A stretch of 10,265 bases of DNA. Source: Stramenopiles sp. TOSAG23-3 (lineage: Eukaryota > Sar). The stretch lies in assembly GCA_900128585.1 (NCBI GenBank), contig LT642832.1, forward strand, positions 1 to 10,265, given 5' to 3'. A program made the translations under genes and the position numbers. Under the pieces are notes generated by a model that saw nothing but the letters and a program-made list of their open reading frames with translations, ran no database searches and had not been told where the DNA came from. Positions 1 to 7,077 of this stretch are shown piece by piece; position 1 is the first letter of the stretch, and each line of letters begins with the position of its first letter.

Positions 1-1107
1 AGCGAGGCACGCAAATTCTGCGCACTCTCGATGAAAGGAAGACCGTGCCACCGATTCTTTTCAAACATCACATTTTCGAACGGAAGGGCCTGTGTGTCTG
101 AGATTAACCGCTGCATAAAGACATACTCAAAATCGTTCGCAAGCACAAACACTTCCTTTCCTAACTTCGAAAAGCATGTAAAACATGGGCTTGAGGAGAT
201 GACCAAGGGGATGTTGTCGGTATTAGGGACCGTTGTCGGTGCGAGCGTAATGCTTTTTAACTTGTTGTTGGACGGCATTGTGTTCGTCAATGTTCTCAGC
301 ATCTTGGTATACGCGACTGTCGACCCAGTTGGATGGGTGCTAATTTCATTCACCAGCTTTGACGAGCAGCTACAAGGCACTTTGATAACCTACGTGCAAA
401 ACTACATTAGTGGAGTATTTAAAGTGCTGCTTCGAATTGTGTTTGTCAATGGCATGATTACATGGTTAACGCTGGACATCGCAGGAATTTCATTTAGTGT
501 CACCCTTGGGCTATTGTCCGGACTCATTTCCCTGTTTGGCGACTTGTTCGGAAACCTGGCCATGGTCATCCCGGGCCTTTTAGATTTATACCTTCGAGAT
601 GAGGGGGTCCATGGGGAACCGTTTAAAGTGCTGTTTTTGGTGCTGGTCTCTGCATGGCGATTCTTTTCCCCCGAAAGCGGGGTTGCCTTGAACGTGCATT
701 TGATTCACATCGACGATAAAAACGCCGAGCATTCGTTGGGGGACAACACGTCTATTTTGACCCTTGTACCTTGGTCAATTTTTGGGGGCGTGTTCGCATT
801 TGGCATCGGCGGGGCCGTCATAGGTCCAATCGTTGCGATATTACCCTTCCTTGCCAAAGATATATTTGCAGTGTACAGAGACTACTCGAAGATGAAGCCA
901 GAGGAACAAGAGCAACACCTGGAGAAGTTGAAAGTCGTAAACGAATCGTACAACTACAACACTTTCAAATCACCCGAGAAAAAGAAACGTAGGCGTGCGA
1001 GTATTGGCGTCGCTGATAGAAGATCGAGTTATGATGAAAAGCTAGCTGACGCGGACGACAAGAAAGGGCTCTCGAGAAAGCGCGTCGTGGTCAGTAAAAA
1101 GCAGTGA
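1..1107 (+). CDS. TMEM245: TMEM245-like AI-2E family membrane protein, 5' end cut off
   Basis: The frame is open from base 1 and ends at TGA 1105-1107. The first in-window Met is at base 31, but the frame continues upstream without a stop, so this is probably the C-terminal part of a longer protein (human TMEM245 is several hundred residues longer). Numbering from that Met, hydrophobic segments lie at about 60-98, 128-188, 197-212 and 243-283. The last one, with a Gly-rich AFGIGGAVIGPIVAILPFL stretch ending in DIFAVYRDY, is the hallmark end of AI-2E/TMEM245 family permeases. The preceding VFKVLLRIVFVNGMITWLTL region also fits the family. After the last membrane segment comes a hydrophilic, basic tail (about 285-358) with two RRxS-type sites (RRAS near 321-324, RRSS near 330-333) that could be phosphorylated by basophilic kinases. 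Transport substrate is unknown. The family call is by recognition, not alignment. Confidence 0.72.
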   Translation, partial: SEARKFCALSMKGRPCHRFFSNITFSNGRACVSEINRCIKTYSKSFASTNTSFPNFEKHVKHGLEEMTKGMLSVLGTVVGASVMLFNLLLDGIVFVNVLSILVYATVDPVGWVLISFTSFDEQLQGTLITYVQNYISGVFKVLLRIVFVNGMITWLTLDIAGISFSVTLGLLSGLISLFGDLFGNLAMVIPGLLDLYLRDEGVHGEPFKVLFLVLVSAWRFFSPESGVALNVHLIHIDDKNAEHSLGDNTSILTLVPWSIFGGVFAFGIGGAVIGPIVAILPFLAKDIFAVYRDYSKMKPEEQEQHLEKLKVVNESYNYNTFKSPEKKKRRRASIGVADRRSSYDEKLADADDKKGLSRKRVVVSKKQ

Positions 1108-1371
1108 CTCTTCCTAAAGTCAGTTTTTAGATTGCTTTCATTCCTTTTTTGCTGTGTGGTATTTAGTAAAAACTTTAGAAAATGTTCTATTTTTAAGAAA
1201 AATTTACTTTTAGTGTTATAATAAATTAGAGCGCGTCTCTTTTACTTGTCGGCATTGGTGTATGTACAGGAATTGTGCGACAAAAATGTGCGTGCATTGG
1301 CAGGAACTCTTTCCCTGGTCCCAGTGGGCACCGTCCAGGCTAGCGTTACAACACAAGCCTACCGGTACGTC
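1108..1371. other. Convergent 3' spacer
   Basis: This is the short spacer between the converging permease and TPR genes. Bases 1108-1228 are A/T-rich, typical of 3' UTR, with an AATAAA. Bases 1230-1371 are clearly more G/C-rich and are open in more than one frame without a Met, so they look coding-like, but no gene can be supported. It may be the 3' UTR of the TPR gene. Confidence 0.5.
1220..1225 (+). terminator. Candidate polyadenylation signal of the permease gene
   Basis: An exact AATAAA lies 113 bases after the stop codon of the permease gene in A/T-rich sequence. A/T-rich spacers give such hexamers by chance, so this is a candidate only. Confidence 0.35.
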
Positions 1372-1911
1372 TTAGTCCAAACATTGCGCTTTGGTAGACT
1401 TCAGTAGGCTTTTAAGGGCCTTGTTCGCGGGGTCAAGGCCCGTCGCAGTTTCATAGGCCTCCACCGCGTCGGCCAACCGTCCGAGCGCGATGCTCGCTAC
1501 CGCCAGGCGATGGTAGCCTTTGGGCCAGGAGGGGCACAGCTTAATGGCCCGTTCGGCATCCAATGCCGCCTTTTCGTTATCTCCAATCATGTGGTATGAA
1601 TTGGACCGATTTCCATATAAAATATACTGCCGCCCATCGTCTTCGTCAAAAGCCAGGGCTTGCGAGTACAGCTCAATTGCCTCTTCGTACTTGGCACTGC
1701 GAAACGCAGCATTTCCTTGAGACTTAAAATTTGTAGAAGCGTTGTCAGAAATTTCTTTGCGGGGAACACGAAGGCTCTCTCGAAGGCCCCGTCTGTTAGT
1801 GATGGACTTTAGCGGTAAAATTTTTGTAGGTTTCTTATTTTCTAAGTCTGTTGATTCGATAAGAACCCATTCGTCCCCTAAGTCAATATCATTAAACGCT
1901 TGGCTCTCCAT
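1372..1911 (-). CDS. Small TPR co-chaperone-like protein with intact carboxylate clamp
   Basis: The protein has 179 residues. After a poorly conserved N-terminal 60 residues come three tetratricopeptide repeats (about 60-93, 94-127 and 128-161) and a short C-terminal helix. The five residues that form the dicarboxylate clamp of Hop/STI1-type TPR domains, which grips the EEVD tail of Hsp70 or Hsp90, all appear to be present: K63 and N67 (KSQGN), N101 (YGNRS), K131 and R135 (PKGYHR). Spacing matches Hop TPR1 apart from about three extra residues in the first loop. I infer a cytosolic Hsp70/Hsp90-binding adaptor. No catalytic or J domain is present, and no signal peptide or membrane segment is seen. 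The ATG has G at -3 and G at +4. The frame stays open upstream to about 1995 without another Met, so an extra upstream exon is not excluded. It could be a partial paralogue of a longer STI1/TTC-type protein. Confidence 0.85.
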   Translation of the reverse strand: MESQAFNDIDLGDEWVLIESTDLENKKPTKILPLKSITNRRGLRESLRVPRKEISDNASTNFKSQGNAAFRSAKYEEAIELYSQALAFDEDDGRQYILYGNRSNSYHMIGDNEKAALDAERAIKLCPSWPKGYHRLAVASIALGRLADAVEAYETATGLDPANKALKSLLKSTKAQCLD

Positions 1912-2405
1912 GTCACTGTCAGGCGGAAAGGTGAAAAAGTTTGAAGCCGTTGAAAAGGTAGGTGATAAGAGGGTTTTGGTTTTCGCTGCGAGTCTTTAAA
2001 TATTAATTTGTGATCTTTAATGTATTGTCCAAATTTTTGCAATGTTTTGTTTCTTTCTCTTCAATTGTTTCTATCAATTTTTTCTTCATACTATCATTTC
2101 CACTTGAAGGTTAGCGTGAAGCATCTGTCGTAATAATTTATATGACATTGTTGGGTAGGTAGTTAGTCGTAGTATGATTTTGAGTTGTTAATTAAATTTT
2201 TGTGATGAGATGATTGTTGATGATGATGTGCGTGAGTTATTTTCTATACTGTGTACTGTTATTTTATCTAATCAAAAATGGCATTTGAAGAAGAAGAAAA
2301 AAATTATTACAAAAAACAACAAAAATGAGAGAAAGTTCGTTAAATTAAATAATATAAGAATAGCATAGAGAATCATATAAACTTATGGGTTAATAATAAA
2401 TAATC

Positions 2406-2442
2406 AAGAAGAGAAGAAAGAAGAAGAAAGAAAGAAAAAGAA
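2406..2442 (+). repeat. 37-base pure purine run (GAA/GAAA type)
   Basis: The run holds only A and G, in irregular GAA/GAAA units. Read on the minus strand it is a C/T tract about 500 bases upstream of the TPR start. Such tracts can mark promoters or form triplex DNA, but simple sequence drift is the plainest explanation. Confidence 0.8.
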
Positions 2443-2791
2443 TTAGAGAGCAGAGATAGGTTGTTCTTCATTTTTAATTGCCATACTGTGTTCTTATTTT
2501 ATATTGGTTGCGTTGGTTGTATATCATCAAAAATAAATATATTTTATACTTGAAGATTCAAAAGAGATTCTTATTGTTTAATTTCCATATGCTATGTTGA
2601 TGTAAATACTATAAGAAACAATTCCACGGACTGTTCCAGTACTTAAATAATTGTGTAGTATACTTTATCGATATTTTATAGGATAATATAAATAGCATTG
2701 CACAGCATAATTGACGAGAGGGTGAGAATGGAGGGAGAAAATATGTAAATACCTTAACTAAAATAATATTGAGGTGAGGAGGGAAAAAGTT

Positions 2792-2806
2792 TTATTATTA
2801 TTATTA
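2792..2806 (+). repeat. (TTA)5 microsatellite
   Basis: Five exact TTA units lie just after the stop of the XRRA1-like gene, in its likely 3' UTR. Confidence 0.85.
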
Positions 2807-2808
2807 TT

Positions 2809-2814
2809 TTTATT
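2809..2814 (-). terminator. Candidate polyadenylation signal of the XRRA1-like gene
   Basis: TTTATT on + reads AATAAA on -, 20 bases after the stop codon. A second copy lies at 2791-2796. Both are in A/T-rich repeats, so chance is likely for at least one. Confidence 0.35.
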
Positions 2815-2834
2815 GAATTTTTTTGTTTTATTTA

Positions 2835-4823
2835 TTATTTGTCGTCTCCCGCCCCATTCGATTCGTAGCTTTGCATGACACCGTTAACCATCTGTATCAA
2901 ACTAGCCATCGTTTTGTCGCCTTCTTCTGCCAACCCCAAGTCGTTTTCTACTTCACTAACTCTAGCATTCATGCGATCGAGCACATACTCGATGTTCGCA
3001 AGGGCGGGGTTCGTAGACGAGACGCCCCCGCTTCCCTGGTGACGGGCACCCTTAGGGGACGCTTGCCTCCGGGTCCTTGACGTCTTTCGGCCTTTGTACG
3101 GGATGCGAGGCTTGACTTGGCTCTTTGTCGCGGTGGTATGTTGCATGTAGTGGGCGGGTTTGTCAAAGTTATCGTCTGCGACAACGGGGTGTTTCAGGGC
3201 GTAGCGAAGGTTGCTTATGGCCGTCCGCAGCGCTGCGGGCTCGCCTGGACCATCGTCGTTTATGACGATGGACCCTTGAAGCAGGTTTCCTGGCATAATC
3301 AACTCGTCCATCCCCTCGTCCTCCATTTGCTGGAACACGTCCGTTTCAAACTCGTCCCCATACCCATCGTAATCTTTCCCCTCGCCGTCGTCGTCGCCAA
3401 TGTCCGCTTCCGTCATGAACAAGCCAGACGGCGCTTTCAAATGGGCGGCACTCTTTTCCTCCAATTCTTTCTCTGCCGCCTCCCGCTGCCGTTCCATGAT
3501 CATCTCTTTCTCGTCCGCCCCCAACCGTATCGAAGTGCTTGGTGGCTCCTCTGCATTCTCCCACGTGTTCTCGTCAAACAGCGCCCTGTTGCCCGCCTCT
3601 TTCCATTGGGCGTTCGACGGTATTATGGACTCTTTTATCGTTGTTATCTTGAATGATGAATACGCGCCCCGGGCGGGGGCCCGCCGCTTCGTGTTCGGGG
3701 GCTCCGTGACAAAATTCATTACCCGCCCGTCATGGGCTGCTTTTTCTAACAAAGGCAGAGGCAACGGGGTCGATATGCGAGAGGAAGACATGCGGCTTGC
3801 CGCCGCTGCAGACTGTATTTCAGCACGAACGCTGGCGCTAACATTCCCACGGCCGCGGGAAGTCCCTGCCGTGCTAGGGGCATTTTCTGCATCAAACGAA
3901 CCCGGGGCAGTCAGCGGATTGCCGTACAAAATTACCTGCATCAGCCGCGGGCACTCCACGAGGCTTACGACGTCGTCTTCGTTGGAAATATAATTGTGGG
4001 CCAGGTTGAGCCATTCCAGCATTCGAAAACCGCCGGCGCCTCCCCTGGTGGTAGACCCTACGATGGACGCTGGCACGCCGCGGAAGAAATTGTGCGCCAA
4101 GTTCAGCTCCCTCAGGTTTGGGCACGACGACAAGGCCAACAGAGTCTCTTCGCGCTCCAGCCTGTTGCGCTCCAAGGACAGGACCTCCAATGTCCGAAAA
4201 TCGGCCAACATGGATGGCAGTGCATTCAACGAGTTGCATGTCAAGTCCAATACCCGCAGTCGGGGAAGCGTCATTAAGTTGCGAAACGCGTCTTTTCCTA
4301 CTTTGTTGTATGACAGGTCCAGCACTTCCAGGCAATCGAAGCCTTTTAACAGCCCTATTTTTTTTATCATGTTGCAGTGGAGGTGCAACTCTTCTAACGC
4401 CGGGAACGCGCCAAAGTCCTCCAAGGACATTTGGTTGTCCCCCACGTCCATGTACACCATGTTGGTAAAAAATTTCAAGTCCTCGCTGGTTGAACCTGTC
4501 AGCCCCATTTCTTGCAATTCAGCACGATGTGCCTCGTCCGGGAATTCAGCCTTGCACGCTTCCAACAACAAAAACCCATCCAACAATCGGGCGGGGGCCT
4601 CCTTCACGAGCTCCTGCAGCGCCGCTTGCCGCCTTCCTTTGACCAAATTTTTGTACTCGCTACGGGTCATCCGTGGCGCAAACTTGCGCTTTGATATGAC
4701 TTTTTTTACATTGGGTTCTGGAATCGTAGCGTTCGCATCAAAAGTTATGCGAGTCGCCAACAGAGGTGGTTTCATCTGGTTGCCACCGTCCCTCGGGTCG
4801 CCGCTGTTGGTTATCGCCGCCAT
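2835..4823 (-). CDS. XRRA1: XRRA1-like leucine-rich repeat protein
   Basis: The protein has 662 residues from the ATG at 4823-4821. That start has A at -3 and G at +4; a longer open frame upstream begins only at TTG. Residues 80-140 (LDGFLLLEAC, then EDLKFFTNMVYMDVGDNQMS, then FGAFPALEELHL) resemble the conserved N-terminal part of XRRA1 proteins. LRR units with LxxLxLxxN cores follow at about 141-305 (LEELHLHCN, LEVLDLSYN, LRVLDLTCN, LEVLSLERN, LRELNLAHN, LEWLNLAHN), capped by a VILYGNPL unit. The rest is low-complexity and charged: an acidic stretch at about 476-507, a helical KE-rich stretch at about 437-460, an LRYALKHP segment at 539-546, a basic Lys/Arg stretch at 571-595 and a final helix. 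XRRA1 was named for altered X-ray response in mammalian cells; its molecular role is unclear. LRRs imply a protein-binding scaffold. No membrane segment or signal peptide. The family call is by recognition; another LRRC protein is possible. Confidence 0.8.
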   Translation of the reverse strand: MAAITNSGDPRDGGNQMKPPLLATRITFDANATIPEPNVKKVISKRKFAPRMTRSEYKNLVKGRRQAALQELVKEAPARLLDGFLLLEACKAEFPDEAHRAELQEMGLTGSTSEDLKFFTNMVYMDVGDNQMSLEDFGAFPALEELHLHCNMIKKIGLLKGFDCLEVLDLSYNKVGKDAFRNLMTLPRLRVLDLTCNSLNALPSMLADFRTLEVLSLERNRLEREETLLALSSCPNLRELNLAHNFFRGVPASIVGSTTRGGAGGFRMLEWLNLAHNYISNEDDVVSLVECPRLMQVILYGNPLTAPGSFDAENAPSTAGTSRGRGNVSASVRAEIQSAAAASRMSSSRISTPLPLPLLEKAAHDGRVMNFVTEPPNTKRRAPARGAYSSFKITTIKESIIPSNAQWKEAGNRALFDENTWENAEEPPSTSIRLGADEKEMIMERQREAAEKELEEKSAAHLKAPSGLFMTEADIGDDDGEGKDYDGYGDEFETDVFQQMEDEGMDELIMPGNLLQGSIVINDDGPGEPAALRTAISNLRYALKHPVVADDNFDKPAHYMQHTTATKSQVKPRIPYKGRKTSRTRRQASPKGARHQGSGGVSSTNPALANIEYVLDRMNARVSEVENDLGLAEEGDKTMASLIQMVNGVMQSYESNGAGDDK

Positions 4824-5013
4824 GCTACCTATGACAAACTCTCGGAATCGCCGTAACGGACGGGGAGAACAAGAATGGGAGTTACTCTGCTCCAACACCA
4901 CAACCTTGCAACGCCTTCCTAGTATGTAACTATACAAATAAACGATTTTAAATCACCCTATCTAGTTTCTTCCTTCGTTTTCTCCTTTTCTATATAACGA
5001 AATCAATCTCTCT

Positions 5014-5031
5014 CACACACACACACACACA
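5014..5031 (+). repeat. (CA)9 microsatellite
   Basis: Nine exact CA units lie about 190 bases upstream of the XRRA1-like start, followed by an ATACACA variant. Confidence 0.9.
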
Positions 5032-5087
5032 TACACATTTGCTAATATACCGACATCAGTGATAATAATAATAAACTCGTAGTACGT

Positions 5088-5136
5088 ATATTATTATAAT
5101 TTATTTTTATTAATAAAATAATAATTATAATAATAT
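5088..5136. repeat. 49-base A/T-only near-perfect palindrome
   Basis: Outer arms of 14 bases (5088-5101 and 5123-5136) are exact inverted copies. Inside them, 5105-5118 is itself a 14-base perfect palindrome on nearly the same centre. Only 3 and 4 bases at 5102-5104 and 5119-5122 fail to match. All bases are A or T. It could extrude as a cruciform or act as an easily unwound element; the function is unknown. Confidence 0.85.
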
Positions 5137-5652
5137 TCAGAAGAAGATTCTTTAGCATTTAGCAGTGGCGAAAAAATTAGTGGCAATTAGTGTATTGTCC
5201 ATTATTATATTTATTATCAGTTACTTTTTTTTCATTTTTTTTTTTTTTGATAAAAATAATTCGCTTTTACTTTACTTTCTATTATTATATTAATTATGTG
5301 TTCTAAAAATTCCTCTTCTAAATATTACAATTATAACTAAACCTTCTGAATCCTCAACGGTTTTATAAAATATCTATATATATTATACAGATATTTATTA
5401 TAAGTATATATTTGAGTTATATAATATAATTTAATACCCAGATTATTTACTATTAACAATCACTTGATTTTATTGATTTATTTGATAGGAAATATTATAA
5501 TTGTATACTATATTATATGATTTAGTAGATACACGAGGAGAAGATTCCAAGAAGGATCAAAAGAAAAGAAGATAAAATATAATTTATAGTTGGATAATAG
5601 AGTCACTCAACCACTCATCTCATCTTCTCACCACCAAATCAAAAAAACAACA

Positions 5653-5670
5653 AATAATAATATTATTATT
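5653..5670. repeat. 18-base A/T palindrome from AAT repeats
   Basis: AATAATAAT is followed directly by its exact inverted copy. It probably arose from microsatellite units meeting head to head. Confidence 0.75.
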
Positions 5671-5706
5671 ATTTATAATATTAAAAAAATAGATAATACT
5701 ACTACA

Positions 5707-5727
5707 GAAGAAGAAGAAGAAGAAGAA
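5707..5727 (+). repeat. (GAA)7 microsatellite
   Basis: Seven exact GAA units lie about 320 bases upstream of the PLA2-like start. It may fall in the promoter or the 5' leader. Confidence 0.9.
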
Positions 5728-6042
5728 CAATAAAAATAATAAAAAATTAAAATAATATAAAAAAAAAAATTCATTCATCACTAACGAACAATCATTCGAT
5801 CAATAAATTCAATAATTATTATTCCTTTTTAACCAAGACAATGCAGATTTGATATCGATTGATTACGAATGTATTTCATACATATAGAAATTGAGTCGTT
5901 ACCACGATTTGTATCGGAGCAGAGATAGACGAAGAATTTGTGTTTTTGAAAGGGAAAGAAAGGTTTTTAAGTGTTGCGTAATTAATTTGTCCGTATTCAG
6001 ATTCGTGTAGATATACGGATAAATTGTTTTGTATTGTGGCAA

Positions 6043-6906
6043 ATGGGGGCTTTTAGTAATAACACAACACGTTTGCTGCTGGCTGTATTTTGGGCATTTG
6101 TACTCTCGAGTGGAACGTTGGCGCAACCAAGTTTTAATTCGCCGCCGTTGAATTGCGCTTCTTACAGGTGTAGGGCAAAGGGGCATCACCCAGTCCCAAA
6201 GAACATGAGGTTCAAGTCGAAGGGTTGTAACACAGGGGGTATTTCTATGTTTAATCCCGGGCAAGCACAGAGCACAGGACTGTTGCAGAAATGCTGTGAT
6301 TTGCGAAACGCGTGCTTCGACACCTGTGGCATTTCGTTCTCGTACTGTGTTAAGCAGTTTCAAAAGTGCACCGTAAACGCTTGTGTGACGCAGGTTGATC
6401 CGGAGAGAAAAAAATCTTGCGAAACTTCGGCAAATTTGTACAGAATGACGGTTAGTTTAGGGGGGTGCTCCAAGTTCGATCAGACACAGCAGGAAAATTG
6501 CGACTGCGTGGTCGGTGAAGCCCGTCTTCGAAAGAAACGGTTAAAAACCCTCAAGTCATTCTATAAAAAACACAACAAGAAACATGCAGAAAATAAAGAA
6601 AAACTGGACAAGTTGGTTGAAAAACATGGTACGAATACGGGGAAGTTTGCAAAGTTAACGTACAAGCTGGTCTCAAAGTACTACCCCAAGTCCATAAAGA
6701 TTGAGAAAGACCCCCAGCACGCCATGTACGAGGCGATGATGAATGACGTCAAGAAAGGACGGGCAGCAGACGATTACCGCGACGAAGCCGATGATAAGAG
6801 GAGTGCCGCTGAGATTGAGCCTGAAGAAGACGACAATGAGCCGGAGACGACGACTGCGTACGTAGAAGACGATGGAGATTCGGAGGTAATCGATCTCGAC
6901 GCTTGA
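6043..6906 (+). CDS. Secreted group XII-like phospholipase A2, catalytic dyad lost
   Basis: The protein has 287 residues. The open frame begins at TTG 6034, but the first ATG is at 6043. Residues 9-27 form a signal peptide (hydrophobic LLLAVFWAFVLSS, likely cut after A27). Residues 38-155 match the group XII PLA2 layout: C38 and C43, a HPVP motif, GC at 61-62, CC at 84-85, then C91, C95 (FDTCG), C102, C109, C114, C126 (SCET), C142 and C153/C155. In active enzymes the helix reads CCxxHDxC; here it is CCDLRNAC, so R88 and N89 replace His and Asp. The calcium-loop region after GC (NTGGISMF) is also unlike the usual GCG type. I infer a secreted or lumenal protein with no PLA2 activity, as known for vertebrate PLA2G12B. 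An unusual C-terminal extension follows: lysine-rich at 161-240 and strongly acidic at 243-287. There is no KDEL-type signal. It converges on the next gene. Confidence 0.85.
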   Translation: MGAFSNNTTRLLLAVFWAFVLSSGTLAQPSFNSPPLNCASYRCRAKGHHPVPKNMRFKSKGCNTGGISMFNPGQAQSTGLLQKCCDLRNACFDTCGISFSYCVKQFQKCTVNACVTQVDPERKKSCETSANLYRMTVSLGGCSKFDQTQQENCDCVVGEARLRKKRLKTLKSFYKKHNKKHAENKEKLDKLVEKHGTNTGKFAKLTYKLVSKYYPKSIKIEKDPQHAMYEAMMNDVKKGRAADDYRDEADDKRSAAEIEPEEDDNEPETTTAYVEDDGDSEVIDLDA

Positions 6907-7077
6907 TCTGAAGACGCTACTTTTTTTTTTTTGAAAAGAGGACAACGGGCATAGAATTTTTTCTATATACAAAATGGCTAACTAAAATGTGTTACTTTAT
7001 TCTATTCTTAGGTAACAAGTTTGAAAACAACATTAGTATTGGCATTAAATTACTTTTTTGTGTGTCGATCTAATCCT
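6907..7077. other. Short convergent 3' spacer
   Basis: Only 171 bases separate the two convergent stop codons, so the 3' UTRs probably overlap. It includes a 12-base T run (6921-6932) and ATTAAA at 7044-7049, a weak candidate poly(A) signal for the PLA2-like gene. Confidence 0.5.
6996..7001 (-). terminator. Candidate polyadenylation signal of the coiled-coil gene
   Basis: TTTATT on + reads AATAAA on -, about 77 bases after the stop codon of the coiled-coil gene. If used, the transcript end would reach into the 3' UTR of the PLA2-like gene. Confidence 0.4.

Larger units (their letters stand above)
1912..2834. other. A/T-rich spacer between two minus-strand genes
   Basis: This spacer holds the likely promoter of the TPR gene (right to left) and the 3' UTR of the XRRA1-like gene. 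Bases 1912-1995 keep a coding-like composition and an open frame joined to the TPR gene. The rest is A/T-rich with purine runs, short GAT and TTA repeats and no supported gene on either strand. Confidence 0.6.
4824..6042. other. Divergent A/T-rich spacer, about 1.2 kb
   Basis: This spacer must hold the promoters of the XRRA1-like gene (leftward) and the PLA2-like gene (rightward). Bases 4824-4950 remain coding-like and open in the XRRA1-like frame. From about 4955 the sequence becomes a pyrimidine-rich block, then a CA repeat, then nearly pure A/T with palindromes, T runs and a GAA repeat. A hairpin with 8 bp arms lies at 5368-5375/5389-5396. I see no gene, tRNA or mobile element here. Confidence 0.65.

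Noticed and set aside
3994-4929. 311-codon open frame on + antisense to the XRRA1-like gene
   Set aside because: It lies wholly opposite the LRR-coding part and contains no recognisable domain. Its openness follows from the codon use of the real gene on the other strand.
4824-4937. TTG start extending the XRRA1-like protein by 38 residues
   Set aside because: A nuclear eukaryotic gene should start at ATG, and the ATG at 4823 has an excellent context. The same reasoning removed the TTG starts at 6034 (PLA2-like) and 8454 (coiled-coil gene).
5368-5396. Hairpin with 8 bp arms (AAATATCT/AGATATTT)
   Set aside because: It is real as a pattern, but arms of this length are expected by chance in sequence this rich in A and T.
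5899-6363. 154-codon open frame on - across the PLA2-like start
   Set aside because: Half of it is antisense to the PLA2-like coding region and the rest is A/T-rich spacer. No domain or plausible protein composition is seen.
6921-6932. 12-base T run as a transcription terminator
   Set aside because: There is no G/C-rich stem before it, and such runs are common in these spacers. It is not evidence for a Pol III or bacterial-type terminator.
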